The notes under the pieces are model-generated. The model was given only the letters and a program-made list of their open reading frames with translations, was not told where the DNA came from and ran no database searches. Position numbers and translations under genes: made by a program. From Morella rubra (lineage: Eukaryota > Streptophyta > Magnoliopsida > Fagales > Myricaceae): DNA of 64,000 nt. The stretch lies in contig CM025855.1 of assembly GCA_003952965.2 (NCBI GenBank), positions 11,048,451 to 11,112,450 on the forward strand, written 5' to 3'. Shown here in pieces: positions 34,518 to 46,450 of the stretch. Positions within the stretch are counted from its first letter, which is position 1. Every line of letters begins with the position of its first letter.

Positions 34518-36840
34518 CTTCGCCGATAAAAATACCTTCTCTTTAGAGAATAGTCACCTAAAAGCATCTACTGTTAGTTGTTGAATGGACTTTCACTTCT
34601 TATTTGAATGGTCCATTAATATCGCTTAGCTATGTAAAAGGGGAAAAGATAATCCGGCCGGGAACCCAATGTAACCCTAGGAGTACTCCAAGTCCAAAAG
34701 ACGAATAAGTGTTCATAATATCAGCTTATCCAAATAGGATCTTGATGAGTTTGCCACCTCGTTTAATTATCTTTTTACCTATAAGACTAAGATTCCATAT
34801 AATAATTATTATTTTTGTCACGCCTGCCTGCATGCAGCACCATCTAAATTAAAGCCCAAGGACTAGTTGAAAGGACTTGCGCTTTAATTTGTTCTTAATC
34901 ATTTACACCCACAAGTCATCTGATCTTTCTATCAAGCTCTTCAACTCGAGCTCTTTGACTTAAAAAGTTCATTTCGTAAAATAGTTTGCTGATGGTTCAC
35001 AGTACTCCAAGTACTCCCTAATTTCAGGTCTTTGATCTTATATATTGAGGTCTGCCTAACACTTCCCTTCAGCATCTCTTTATTACCACATTGTCTGCAC
35101 TACCAAAATACTTTAGTATTCATAATTGTCCTAAAATATGTAACCTCAGATTTTTTTTTTTTTTTTTTAAAAAAACATGTGCAAAATGCCAATAAATCTA
35201 TGTGATTAAGCACCTGCACCTAATAAGTCGATAGACAATTAAGAAATGGGATAGTTTTATAAAGTAATTATACTATTTGAAGAAAGAACCAATTAAGTAC
35301 TAGTTTAATTAAATCGGACCTATAACTTGATAGCATTAGCAGATTTTAATTTAAGCTAATTAATGATCAAGCTAGGATTACCCAGCTGTGTAATCTGTTT
35401 TGTAATAGGGAGATTAAGTAACCAAGCAAAGGCTGGTCCCGCCATAACCAGCTATATATATATAAATTAAGTTGAACTTTAACGTTAAGATAAAAGCTGA
35501 TGATAATTAGAACAACGAATTACGAGCTGTGTAGATGGTGATTATTCAATACGCGAGAGGGTCCTCAGTCCTCACCGCAGCTTGCGTAGCAAGAAAAGCA
35601 ACGAGAAGCTGGACCAAATGGGGGCATCATAACCTCCCATGCCATTAACACAGACCTCATTGATGTGGTTCCTATGTGGGCCTCTCTCTGTTTACTGCAG
35701 CAATAAGTATTTTGTTTTTTTAATGAAGCAACATCGCACTAGTTGATCTGCAAATAATGATACCGATTCAAAATTTCAGCACTCGGGGGGCCCCACATCC
35801 CAGCAACTTCTCCCTTGGTAAGATCTCCTGCGACATATGAACAGACTTCATTGCCGCCTACTGTGATATTTGATGAGATGGACAATGGATTGGGACGTTG
35901 TGAGTTATTCCATCCGTGATCGACTACGATTGGCGAGTGCAGGGATGCGAGCTGAGTCTAAAACTTTCCCATGGGTGGTTAAAAAGGATGTGCGTGGGGC
36001 AAATTATGATGGCAGCTATACATTCTACTCTATATTCAAACACCATCATGCACATAATCTAACATTGGATTCAATCCGCCCTGTCGAGAGATATATATGA
36101 GCGCAGTAGGAATTTCTAGGAAAAAGAATATACCGTTTGGGGATCCAAATTTAAGTTTGTGACGAGGACAAATGAAGCACACTGGAGATAAAAGGGTGGA
36201 AAATACGAGGAAGCCATGATTAATTGATCACCAATGTCGATCCATCAGGTGATGTCCCTAAGCCCTTAGAGCACTGTTGGGATGATATATATGTCAAGGG
36301 TGTTGAGATGTAAACCATCTAAGGATGTTGGAAAAGCCTTTTTCTTGATCGAATGAACTCCAAGTTTTGGCCTTTAAATTTGATGTTGGAAAACCTTTTT
36401 CCTGATCGAATGAACTCTAAATTGTGGCCTTTAAATTTCAAACAATTAGGGTCACAGATTCAAAGAATTGCATCTCTGCAATAACCTAGAAATTACAGAG
36501 ATCTTTATCCTCTCCGTCTTCTTCCGTGAAAAGCTTTCTACACTGCCCAGAAAAGTAAAGTTCCGTCCGTCTTTTTATAATAATATTCGCAGAACATCCG
36601 AACGGGAAACATTCCCATGCTCACTGACAGACAGTCACCCTTGGATCATGCACAGTCCATCATGCTTTGAGTCGACAGCATCGATATCGGATAGACTTCG
36701 TCTGTGGGTCCCGACCCTTTTGACTAAAAGTCAAATCAATCCCTTATTACTGTTTTTTTTATTCTTTTAACAAAATCAATCCTCTCTTTAAATTCTCTCT
36801 CTTTCTCTCTGAAATTTCATCGTTGGTACTCAAGAACCGT
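33816..36840. other. Upstream region of the receptor-kinase gene
   Basis: No gene is recognised in these 3 kb. A (CA)n(TA)n microsatellite lies at 34472-34517. A 60-70 base duplicated passage (TGTTGGAAAANCCTTTTTCNTGATCGAATGAACTC with AATTTGGCC-like continuation) occurs at about 36326-36384 and 36383-36438. The 76-codon frame at 35870 and the 100-codon frame at 36468 look like chance frames. Confidence 0.5.
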
Positions 36841-36847
36841 ATAATGG

Positions 36848-36855
36848 TATAAATA
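36848..36855 (+). promoter_or_regulatory. TATA box of the BRL2-like gene
   Basis: TATAAATA, about 250 bases before the ATG, is followed by a CT-rich leader (36875-37065, TTTCTCTCTTTTCTTATTCC and CTCTCTCTACAC-like runs). That is the normal form of a plant core promoter and 5' UTR. Transcription would start at about 36880; the exact site is inferred. Confidence 0.6.
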
Positions 36856-37099
36856 GTAACCCCCCAGCAACTTCAGTCCAGTTTCTCTCTTTTCTTATTC
36901 CCTCCCACGTTCCCTCCTTTTCCATTTTATAAAACACTAAAAAGTAGCTTCTTTTCCTAAAGCTCGCCTCTGCTTTGACAATTCTCATCATAGCCACCGT
37001 TCTCTCTCTACACACTACACATAAATCACAGGACTCTCTATAGTTTCTTTATCTCCCTCTCCCTGTCTCTGGGTTGTGTTCCTGCAACTTGTTTCGTGA

Positions 37100-40000
37100 A
37101 TGGAGAGCAACAGGTTTCAGCTCTTCTATCGTCTTGTTGTGCCAATTCTTTTCGTGCTGTCAGTTTTCATTCCTGGGACAGAACAGGATGGATTTTCGTC
37201 GTCGATCAAGAGCGATGCACAAGCTCTTCTTATGTTTAAGAAGATGGTACTGAATGATCCGAATGGAGTTTTATCAGGGTGGCAGCTTGATAGGAATCCT
37301 TGCAACTGGCACGGAGTTTCATGCACTCTAGGACGAGTGACTCAACTTGATCTTACAGCCTCTAGCCTTGCAGGAACTATCTCCTTGGACCCTCTGGCGC
37401 CTCTAGATATGTTATCTGTTCTAAAACTGGCTTACAATTCATTTTCGATAAATGCTACTTCTTTGCTACAGCTTCCATATGGTTTAAAACAGCTTGATCT
37501 ATCCTTCACTGGTGTTGTTGGTTCTGTCCCCGAGAATTTTCTCTCGAGGTGTCCCAGTCTTGTTTTCGTGAATCTTTCTTTTAACAACATGACAGGCTCT
37601 TTACCTGAAACTCTTCTATTGAATTCCGATAAACTGCAGGGTCTTGACCTTTCTTATAACAATCTGACGGGGTCAATTTCTGGTTTGAGAATTGAGAACT
37701 CCTGCAGTTCCTTGCTGCACCTTGATCTGTCTGGAAACCAGATAAGTGGTTCCCTCCCAAACTCCTTTTCAAACTGCACTAGCCTCAAAACTTTGAGTTT
37801 ATCCTTCAATTGGTTCACTGGGGAAATCCCGAGATCTTTCGGGCAATTCAAGAGTTTACAGAGATTGGATATCTCTCATAATCATCTCACAGGGTGGATC
37901 CCTCCCGAATTCGGAAATGTGTGCGTCTCGCTCTTAGAACTTCAGCTTTCTTATAACAACATTTCAGGCTCAATTCCAGCCTCCTTATCCTCTTGTTCTT
38001 GGTTGCAGAGTCTTGATCTGTCTAATAATAATATATCAGGTCCTTTACCAGATTCCATGTTTCAGAACCTTGGATCATTGGAAACCTTGGTGTTGAGTAA
38101 TAACCTCATTTCGGGATCATTTCCTGCTTCTATATCATCTTGCAAAAGATTACGAACTGTGGATTTCAGCTCCAACAAGATTTCTGGTGTGATCCCTCCA
38201 AGTATATGTCCAGGAGCTGCTTCCCTCCAGGAGTTGAGAATGCCAGATAATCTCCTCTTCGGAGAAATCCCTGGTGAGCTATCACAATGCTCGCAGCTGA
38301 AGACGATCGATTTCAGCTTAAACTATCTGAACGGCTCGATTCCAGCAGAGCTTGGAAAGCTTCAGAATCTTGAGCAGCTAATAGCATGGTTCAATGGGTT
38401 GGAAGGGAAAATTCCAAAAGAGTTGGGCCAATGCAAGAATCTCAAGGATCTCATTCTCAATAATAATCACCTGGAAGGGGAAATTCCAGTTGAATTGTTT
38501 AATTGCAATAACCTGGAATGGATATCTCTCACAAGCAATGGACTCACAGGTGAAATCCCTAGGGAATTCGGTCTTTTGACAAGACTGGCCGCTTTGCAGC
38601 TCGCGAACAACAGCTTGAGTGGGCAGATACCAAGAGAGCTAGCAAATTGCAGTAGTTTGGTCTGGCTGGACTTGAACAGCAATGAGCTTACTGGAGAGAT
38701 CCCTCCGCAGCTTGGCAGACAGCTAGGGTCAAAAGCATTGAGCGGAATTCTTTCCGGCAACACTTTGGTGTTTGTACGTAATGTGGGAAATTCTTGTAAA
38801 GGGGTCGGGGGTTTGTTGGAATTTGCTGGAATTCGACCTGAAAGGCTACTGCAGGTCCCTACACTGAAAACCTGTGATTTCACGAGATTGTACTCTGGTA
38901 CAGTACTGAACCTTTTCACAAAGTACCAGACTTTGGAGTATTTGGATCTTTCTTACAATCAGCTTCGTGGTAAAATCCCCGAAGAATTTGGAAACATGGT
39001 GGCCTTACAAGTTCTTGTGATAGCCCACAACCAGTTATCTGGTGAGATTCCCTCATCTCTTGGGCGCCTAAAAAATTTAGGCGTGTTTGATGCATCACAT
39101 AACAGATTGCAGGGTCATATACCAGATTCCTTCTCGAATATATCATTCCTGGTGCAAATTGATCTATCCAACAATGAATTAACCGGTCAAATTCCAACAA
39201 GGGGACAACTAAGTACACTTCCAGCAAGCCAGTATGCGAACAACCCAGGCCTTTGTGGGGTTCCATTGCCTGAATGCCAGAACGACAATGGCGAACCAGC
39301 CGTAAATCAGAATTGGGATGGTAGTAGAGGAAGTCGAAGGGCTTCAGCTTCACCTTGGGCAAACAGTATTGTCCTGGGGATTCTCATTTCAGTTGCTTCT
39401 GTCTGCATTCTGATTGTGTGGGCAATCGCCATGCGTGCAAGACGGAAGGAGGCAGAGGAAGTCAAGATGCTTAATAGCTTGCAAGCATCCCATGCGGCCA
39501 CTACGTGGAAAATTGATAAAGAGAAAGAGCCACTGAGCATTAATGTTGCAACTTTTCAAAGGCAGCTGAGGAAGCTCAAGTTCTCTCAACTAATTGAAGC
39601 GACCAATGGCTTCTCAGCAGCAAGCCTTATTGGGTGTGGAGGGTTCGGAGAAGTGTTCAAGGCCACGTTGAAAGATGGGTCAAGTGTTGCAATCAAGAAG
39701 CTCATACGGCTGAGTTGCCAGGGTGACCGAGAATTCATGGCCGAGATGGAAACTTTGGGAAAGATAAAGCATAATAATCTCGTACCTCTATTGGGTTACT
39801 GCAAAATTGGAGAGGAGAGGCTCCTGGTGTATGAATTCATGGAATATGGAAGCCTTGAAGAAATGCTCCACGGGAGAATAAAGACACGGGAACGACGGAT
39901 TTTGACATGGGAGGAACGAAAAAAGATTGCAAGAGGTGCAGCTAAAGGACTCTGTTTCCTACATCACAATTGCATCCCCCACATTATTCACCGTGACATG

Positions 40001-40507
40001 AAGTCGAGCAATGTACTTCTTGACCACGAAATGGATGCCAGGGTCTCTGATTTCGGCATGGCAAGGCTCATCAGTGCACTTGACACCCACCTCAGTGTAA
40101 GCACGCTTGCAGGCACACCTGGATACGTCCCACCAGAGTACTACCAAAGCTTTCGGTGCACTGCAAAAGGCGACGTCTATTCGTTTGGGGTGGTCCTGTT
40201 GGAACTCTTGACAGGGAAACGACCAACTGATAAAGACGATTTTGGAGACACGAACTTGGTGGGTTGGGTAAAGATCAAAGTTAGAGAAGGGAAACAAATG
40301 GAGGTGATAGACCCAGACTTGCTTTCGGTGAAAAAAGGAAATGACGAAGCAGAAGTTGAAGAAGTGAAAGAGATGGTAAGGTATCTGGAAATCACATTGC
40401 AGTGTGTTGATGATTTCCCCTCCAAGAGGCCTAACATGTTACAGGTGGTGGCCATGCTGAGAGAGCTAATGTCCGGATCAGCCAGTACGAGCAGCAACAG
40501 CGGTTGA
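37100..40507 (+). CDS. BRL2: BRI1-like 2 (BRL2/VH1) leucine-rich-repeat receptor kinase
   Basis: An intact intronless gene for 1135 aa, the size and exon form of BRI1-family receptors. A signal peptide (residues 1-29) is followed by the paired-Cys cap [10 protein letters not shown] (C68, C75), LRRs of the LxLSxNxxSGxIP type from about 80, an island domain (about 545-608, with [14 protein letters not shown]) that in BRI1 binds brassinosteroid, further LRRs, the second Cys pair (C719, C726), a membrane span (about 757-778) and a Ser/Thr kinase. Kinase landmarks are the glycine loop GCGGFGEV (845-852), K866, HRD (964-966) and DFG (984-986), all intact. Wording around the island, in the juxtamembrane ([20 protein letters not shown]) and in the kinase matches BRL2/VH1, which acts in vascular development in Arabidopsis, better than BRI1, BRL1 or BRL3. 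Whether it binds hormone cannot be told from sequence; Arabidopsis BRL2 is reported not to act as a brassinosteroid receptor. Confidence 0.95.
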   Translation: MESNRFQLFYRLVVPILFVLSVFIPGTEQDGFSSSIKSDAQALLMFKKMVLNDPNGVLSGWQLDRNPCNWHGVSCTLGRVTQLDLTASSLAGTISLDPLAPLDMLSVLKLAYNSFSINATSLLQLPYGLKQLDLSFTGVVGSVPENFLSRCPSLVFVNLSFNNMTGSLPETLLLNSDKLQGLDLSYNNLTGSISGLRIENSCSSLLHLDLSGNQISGSLPNSFSNCTSLKTLSLSFNWFTGEIPRSFGQFKSLQRLDISHNHLTGWIPPEFGNVCVSLLELQLSYNNISGSIPASLSSCSWLQSLDLSNNNISGPLPDSMFQNLGSLETLVLSNNLISGSFPASISSCKRLRTVDFSSNKISGVIPPSICPGAASLQELRMPDNLLFGEIPGELSQCSQLKTIDFSLNYLNGSIPAELGKLQNLEQLIAWFNGLEGKIPKELGQCKNLKDLILNNNHLEGEIPVELFNCNNLEWISLTSNGLTGEIPREFGLLTRLAALQLANNSLSGQIPRELANCSSLVWLDLNSNELTGEIPPQLGRQLGSKALSGILSGNTLVFVRNVGNSCKGVGGLLEFAGIRPERLLQVPTLKTCDFTRLYSGTVLNLFTKYQTLEYLDLSYNQLRGKIPEEFGNMVALQVLVIAHNQLSGEIPSSLGRLKNLGVFDASHNRLQGHIPDSFSNISFLVQIDLSNNELTGQIPTRGQLSTLPASQYANNPGLCGVPLPECQNDNGEPAVNQNWDGSRGSRRASASPWANSIVLGILISVASVCILIVWAIAMRARRKEAEEVKMLNSLQASHAATTWKIDKEKEPLSINVATFQRQLRKLKFSQLIEATNGFSAASLIGCGGFGEVFKATLKDGSSVAIKKLIRLSCQGDREFMAEMETLGKIKHNNLVPLLGYCKIGEERLLVYEFMEYGSLEEMLHGRIKTRERRILTWEERKKIARGAAKGLCFLHHNCIPHIIHRDMKSSNVLLDHEMDARVSDFGMARLISALDTHLSVSTLAGTPGYVPPEYYQSFRCTAKGDVYSFGVVLLELLTGKRPTDKDDFGDTNLVGWVKIKVREGKQMEVIDPDLLSVKKGNDEAEVEEVKEMVRYLEITLQCVDDFPSKRPNMLQVVAMLRELMSGSASTSSNSG

Positions 40508-41233
40508 AACATGTTTTTTTTTTTTTCGTTTTTTTCGTTGATTTTGGTTAATGTATGAAGATAACGTACGTCTGTAAGAATTGTTGCTCGATTGTTTAAA
40601 GTTTACTGTGCTGTTTTACAACTCTTATCTTATTTGACTTTATCCATTGCTATCTCTAAGTCAGAGATCAGCATGTATCGAGGTCTAAAAAGGGCAGATG
40701 CCTTCAGTCCGCGCAGAGATAAATAATGGGCTATTGACTGAGGATATTGATTACAAATACTAGAAACCCCATGTAAACTTAAAGGGTGAAGACTTTGGCA
40801 TGCATTTAATGCAACAAGTAATTTGTAGATCAATGAGCTAATTTTATGTCATCACGCAACCTCAAAAGAAGGGTTGATTACTGAGTGTTCAGAAAAAGGC
40901 TAGCTTGCATATAGAGACTATGTAATTTACTAATTTAGTAGCCTATTTATCCAGCGTGGGACCAAATCTCCTTTCTACTAATTCACTAACATTGCCCTCA
41001 AACTTAACGTGGATGGTAAAAATCAAACTTTAGTTTAGAGACAAGATTGCGAAAGGATGGTGAAGGATGTGACTTTGTGAGGTGGTCTGGCCTGAGCTGT
41101 TTATTGTTTTCTTTTCTTTTTTTGATCGAGCAAGCACAACATTGACAATTTCAATGGCTGATAATTCTTTTAATTAAGGATTAAATCTATGAACAAACTT
41201 GAGTTGAAAAATAAACATGAATGTTAAAAGAAG
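40508..41233 (+). other. 3' flank of the BRL2-like gene
   Basis: T-rich sequence directly after the TGA (40512-40540) and a TTAATGTATGAAGATAA-type stretch are plausible 3' UTR. No clear AATAAA lies close by; AAATAATGG at 40721 is the nearest variant. No other gene is seen before the LINE target duplication at 41234. Confidence 0.45.
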
Positions 41234-41255
41234 AATCTACTAGTCTCTAAAAATA

Positions 41256-41449
41256 ATGGATGTTCGTATAGCCCTTCTGCGAGTGGGGTTCCATCATTTC
41301 ATAGATTTTCCACCCTCGGGTTTAAAGGGTGGATTTGTGTTTGCTTGGCGACCGGGTTTCGATTTTGAAGTAACTCTTCTGAGCAGTCTGCATATTGTTA
41401 ATATGTTTGTGTTTTCTGATCCGAATCATACTCCATGTCACTCATCTAT
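41256..41449 (+). pseudogene. LINE-2 ORF2, endonuclease segment
   Basis: The frame reads FHHFIDFPPSGLKGGFVFAW and FSDPNHTPCHSSI. The GLKGGF box and following segment belong to the L1 endonuclease. It is cut in the codons for SSIYGPAE by the 188 bp element and then by the hAT element. The rest (YGPAEWTTKSVF, then WAVVGDFNDI) is read from 45230 onwards, which shows the insertions are later than the LINE. Confidence 0.75.
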
Positions 41450-41637
41450 TGTCACACCCCAAACCTCTAAGGCTAGACGATGACTTACTAACCTTAAACA
41501 AATAGAATATTTAAAATCTTTGGAGAGTTTTATTGAATTTATTCCGCAATTTGTTTAAATAAGTTTTTTTAAAATAAAAGTGTATTTGTTTATGGTTAGA
41601 AAGTCACCCTCTAGTCTTGGAGATTTGGGGCATGACA
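41450..41637. mobile_element. 188 bp TGTCACACCCC...GGGGCATGACA element
   Basis: The ends are inverted (TGTCACACCCCAAACCTC and the complement of GAGATTTGGGGCATGACA), flanked by TCTAT at 41445-41449 and 41638-41642. TG...CA ends with a 5 bp duplication suggest a miniature LTR-type element or tiny solo LTR, though the inverted ends would also suit a MITE. The terminal motif resembles that of the 4.3 kb insert at 16372. Confidence 0.7.
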
Positions 41638-41646
41638 TCTATGGAC

Positions 41647-44600
41647 CAAGGTCGGCTCAACAAAAAATTGAGGCCTTAGGCCATGTTAAAAATTAGGCCT
41701 GTTTATATAATTTAGAAAATAATATTTTAATAAAAATATTTAAAATTTTATTTAAAAATAATTTTTCTAGCTTTTTGAGATACAGAATTACTAATTAAAC
41801 TTTTATATTCAAATTTTGTGAATATGTTACTTTCAATTGATAGAATGACTAATCCATTTAGTCTTTCTTGTGACAATATCGACCATAAATAGGATTTTAT
41901 TAATTTAAGTTCTGAAAAACTTCTTTCTCCATAAGCTGTATTGTTAAGAGTATTCTATAAACAATGCATGCATTTTGGAAACAATCTATTTTTTTTTTTT
42001 TATATAATATAATGTTTCAATTGGAGTATTGGTTTTAGGTTGCAAACTTCTTTTAATTCTGAAAATAAATCCAAACCATCTACGTCAGAATATTTGCCGT
42101 GTTTTAAAAAACTTTCAAGATTGAGACAATATTTTTTAAATTAGCATTCTCTAAAGATTTGAATTTATTAATATTAAATAAGAAACCAAAAATATTTTCA
42201 TATACTGTGAATTGTTCAAATCTATTTTGAATTGAAGAAATAGTTTGATCTACTATATATATGAAATAATCAATTCTAAAAGTTTCTTTAACTGATTTTA
42301 TTGTTTCATCATTAACATTTTCTTTGAATTATTTTTTCTATGTATTATTCGTTTTTCACGAAATATAGGTTCAATTTCCATTTTAACAACAATCTCTTGA
42401 AATTAAATCAGATGAAAATCCAGTTTCCCGATAATTTTTTAAATAAGAAGTAAACCCTTTTAATTGATCTACGACAACATCGATACGCATATCTTTATAT
42501 TGTAAGATCTTACTCACTGAATTAATAGTAAACAAAATATCATACCAAATATTCATGCCTAATAAGAACTCAAAATTTTTAATCTCATATGTAGCTAAGC
42601 ATGTGGCTTCACTCTTTGTCTTAGGATATTCATTTGTTTTTGCTAATTGAATTAAAGCATCTCTTATTTTTGGAGCTTGATATTTTATTACTTTTACACT
42701 TTTAATGTGACTTTCCCAAAGTGTTGGTGACAATGGTGTCAATGTCAATATAGATTTATTATCTTGTAAAATTTTCCATCGTTTTGTAGAAGAAGAAAAT
42801 AAAGAATAAATGCATTGTACCACTCCAAAAAAAGATATAGCTTTGGGACATGAGTTTGCCATACCAAATAATACTAGATTCAAATTATGACAACCACAAG
42901 GTGTATAAAATGCTCTAGGATTTATATCTAATAATCTCTTTTATGCACCTTAATGTTTTCCTTTCATATTTGATCCATTATCATATTCTTGTCCTCTTAT
43001 GTTATCAACATCTAATCTATGTTTTTTTTTATAGCATTTAAAAGTTCATTAAAAAGACCTTTACTAGAGGTGTCATCTACTTCTAAAAATGCTAAAAAAA
43101 ATTCTTCTATTTTTACTGCACATGTTGAAGTATCTATAAATCGTAATATTAGAGTCATCTGTTCTTGGTGGCTTATATTAGGAGTGTAATCAAGTATAAC
43201 CAAAAAATATTTTACTTCTTTGATTTTGTTTATAATAGTATTTTTAATTTCTGATGCTAATATTTGTATCAATTCATTTTGTATGTTCTGTCCTAAGTAA
43301 TAATTATGAATTTCATCATATTGTATTCGTTGAACGTGTTCATGCATGATTGGATCAAATTCTACTATCGTTTCAATTAGGCTTAAAAAACACCCATTAT
43401 TATCTTGGTAGATATTTTTGTTTTTTGGCAAAATACTAGGTTATTTTTAGCAAGAGTTTTTACAACAACACTAATTCTTAATAATACTTTTTTCCAATGA
43501 TCTCTCTCTTTGTTAATATGTTCTTGAAGACTTTTATCAATTGTTTTATTTTTAACCAATCTCATTCTAAGTTAATCCAATTAATTATACTAGTGATATG
43601 TTCATGGCTTGTTTCATGACATTTAAGTTTAACATTAAGATTCTTCCAATCTCTAGTTCCTTCATTAACCAATTGGCTTGTGCTAGGTTTTAAGTTAAAT
43701 AGATTGCAACAAAAACAATAAACTTTATCAACATGTTTTGAATATACTAGCCATTTTCTATCATGTTTTTCTCCATTTGATAATTTTTGCATATAAAATA
43801 TAGTAGAGAAGTGTCTTGTATTCTAATATTTAGGAAACTTTATATCATCAATTCTAATTGGACCTTTCTCTACTAATAGATCTCTAAGTTTTGTATCCAT
43901 AGTTTTCCATTGACTTCGATCATAAATATCTATAGATATTGTACTCAAAGTGTTGAGATCTATAGTTTCATTATCTTTTACATTGGCTTTTAAATTTTCT
44001 TTGGCTTCTTTATCAAGAATTACAGAACTATAAACTTGTGAATCATTAACAAGTTGATTTTCAATATTATGTTGTGGGATTGGTTCAATATTCTTTCCTA
44101 ATTGTATGGAATCACATTGTTGTTCAATTATCAATTCTTCAGTTGAACTTGATGTTATATTGTTTTTATTATTGATAATAAATTTATCAAGAGCTCCTTT
44201 TTGATGTTGGATTAACTTTCTATTTTTCTAAGCTTTTCATAACCACATTCATATTTTCTATTAGACATAGTGTAGATATAAACAAAGAACACCAACAAAT
44301 AAAATAAAAGCTATTACAAAAATAAATATTCAAATAGAACCTGACACCAAGATTATAAGAGGTTGAACTTGAACTTAGAACAACCTTCAGCTAAAATCAA
44401 GTATATCTAATATGTGATTGGCTAAAAGAAATTAGATTAGTTTTGCAAAGAGAGATAGAGCAAGAGAAGAAATAGAGGAAGAGAAAGATTTTGAGAGAGG
44501 ATTGAGGAGATAGAGTATCATGTATAAATTTAGAATTAAATAGGAGATTTGAGATTAATTTACTGTTACATATTTAAGAAAAATAATAATAAAATCGTAA

Positions 44601-45229
44601 CATAGCCGTTTTTCACCTTTGCTAAATTGTGCAGCAACTTTTGTTTTATACACAAATACTCGTTGTGAAACTGTGAGAACAAAAGTACTCTGTAGACTTT
44701 CTTAGACCATTCTAATGTCAGGACAAAGGCTAACTTTTCCTTCTTCATGCGTGTAAAACACGTTGAAGTTGTCTAATATTTGATCGACTTCTTGCTTTGT
44801 TTCAACTTTCAAGACTTCACATCCCTTCTCCTGCAGACTGCACAAAGAAGGGTCCTTGCTTTGTTTTAAGATGTAACTTCATTTCACTTTCAAGACTTCT
44901 TAGTTCTTGCTTTGTTTAAACTTTCAAGACTTCACGTTGTTTCAACTTTATTTTTTTCACTGTATTTAGGGCTACAGCCACAATGTGCAAACTACATAGC
45001 ATAGTTTATGACAAACAAAATATTTTTTCTTTCCTTTTTTTTATTGCTTTCTTTTCTTGTTAACCTGTTCCTCTTCTTGGCTTGTTTTTTGTTTTTTTAC
45101 TGTGTTTAGGGGCCTTATGTTTTCATTTATTTATTTACTTTTTTCTTTTTTCTTTAAGGTATGTGGCCTCTTGCTCAAAGTGGGGCCTTAGGCAACTACC
45201 TAATTTGCCTTACCCTTGAGCCTGCCCTA
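41647..45229 (-). mobile_element. hAT-family DNA transposon with transposase relic
   Basis: The ends CAAGGTCGGCTCAA and the complement of TTGAGCCTGCCCTA form 14 bp imperfect inverted repeats. They are flanked by the 8 bp duplication CTATGGAC (41639-41646 and 45230-45237), the standard size for hAT elements. The interior carries one transposase reading frame on the minus strand. It sits inside LINE-2 and its target overlaps the flank of the 188 bp element, so the two inserts are side by side. Confidence 0.9.
41750..44268 (-). pseudogene. hAT transposase, ZMYM1/TTF-type (DUF4371) family
   Basis: Read downwards from the ATG at 44268 (MSNRKYECGYEKLRKIE): an N-terminal segment with DRSQWKTMDTKLRDLLVEKG (43905-43850), a TTF-type zinc-finger region with RKWLVYSKHVDKVYCFCCNL (43760-43685), the DUF4371 region (43431-43012, with YFLVILDYTPNISHQEQMTL), then CPKAISFFGVVQCIYSLFSS (42850) and, near 41935-41830, the hAT dimerisation end YGERSFSELKLIKSYLWS and SQERLNGLVILSIE. 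Frames change several times and contain stops, so it is inactive. The family cuts and pastes DNA through an RNase H-like fold. Confidence 0.85.
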
Positions 45230-45237
45230 CTATGGAC

Positions 45238-46450
45238 CTGCGGAATGGACAACTAAGAGTGTTTTCTAGCATTCTATGGCTAGCAATGCCGATTCTTTTA
45301 GTGCACTTTGGGCTGTGGTTGGAGATTTTAATGATATTTTTTACGATAGAGACAAATGCGGAGGTAATATAGTCAAAACATCATCTTCCAGGGGGCTGAC
45401 ACACTTTAGGGATACCCAAAGACTAGTAGATTTGGGCTTTCAAGGATCACCGGATACATGGAGGAATGGGAGACAAAGTAATGCTCTAATTATGGAAAGA
45501 CTGGATCGAGGTATTGCAAATGGTTTGTGGAGATTGTTGTTTCCAAGGGCAACAATTACTCACTGCACTCGCCATGCTTCAGATCAGTCACCTATCCTAC
45601 TCAACACTGCAGGTGAGAAACCAACCGGTACTCCTAGATCATTCCGGTTTGAATTAGTTTGGGTCCAGGACCCTTCTAGTCACCAAGCAGTAAAGGATGC
45701 GGGGAAATGGAACTGTCAAGGCTCTCCGACCTTTCAGTTGACTTAGAAAATGAAGCACTTGAAAAAAGCTTTTCGCATTTGGAATCAAGAATGATTTGGC
45801 CATATTCAGACAAAGATCATGCGTCTTTACCGTTCCTTAGATAAGACTCAAAATCTGCCTCCTTCAGCCCATACCCAGGAGTGGGAAACAAAGTTGCAGT
45901 TTGATCTCCTATAAGAGTTAAAACGTGAAGAACTATTGTGGAAATCTATGTCTCGGGTGGAATATTGGCTGACGGCATCAGATCTTAATACCCAATATTT
46001 CCACCTCTCAACGGCTATTCGGCAACGTCGTAATAATGTTGACACCATTAAATGTGCAGATGGTACTTGGGTGAATGATAGAACTGGTATCGGTGACCAA
46101 TTCTGTAATTTTTTTTCAGAATTTGTTTGTCTTCTAGACCAACCTTTGATCCGATTCTACATGAACTCTTACCTCTAGTGATAACAGATTCTGATAATGC
46201 TTTGTTGTGTGCTTGTCCTTTGGAATGTGAAATCACAGGTGTTATTAAGTCCATAGGTGCTGCTAAATCACCTAGTCCAGATGGAATTACAGTCCTGTTT
46301 TACCATACCTACTGGACTTCTATAAAGCATGAAGTTATTGCTTGGTTCAGTGTTTTTTTTAACATGGGACATATGTTGCGAGAAATGAATCATACAAACA
46401 TCAATCTCATTCCTAAAAGAGATGTTCCTACTATGGTAAGCCACTACCGT
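45238..46450 (+). pseudogene. LINE-2 ORF2, endonuclease end to start of reverse transcriptase
   Basis: Starting from the hAT duplication, the frame gives FSALWAVVGDFNDIFYDRDK (45286), GFQGSPDTWRNGRQSNALIM, ERLDRGIANGLWRLLFPRAT and HCTRHASDQSPILL, all endonuclease blocks. A stop at about 45745 is followed by SRVEYWLTASDLNTQYFHLS (45945 on) and the RT start GAAKSPSPDGITVLFYHTYW, MLREMNHTNINLIPKRDVPT and MVSHYR at 46450, where the gypsy element begins. Confidence 0.8.
46352..46450 (+). repeat. 99 bp LINE segment duplicated on the other side of the gypsy element
   Basis: From a poly(T) tract through AACATGGGACATATG to GCCACTACCGT this matches 54176-54277 with few differences. It lies directly before the LTR start TGATGTGAGAA. 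A normal LTR element would leave only 5 bp repeated. Confidence 0.9.

Noticed and set aside
38467-39362. Long minus-strand frames (150 and 148 codons) opposite the receptor kinase
   Set aside because: They are shadows of the strongly coding plus-strand frame of BRL2; no domain of their own.
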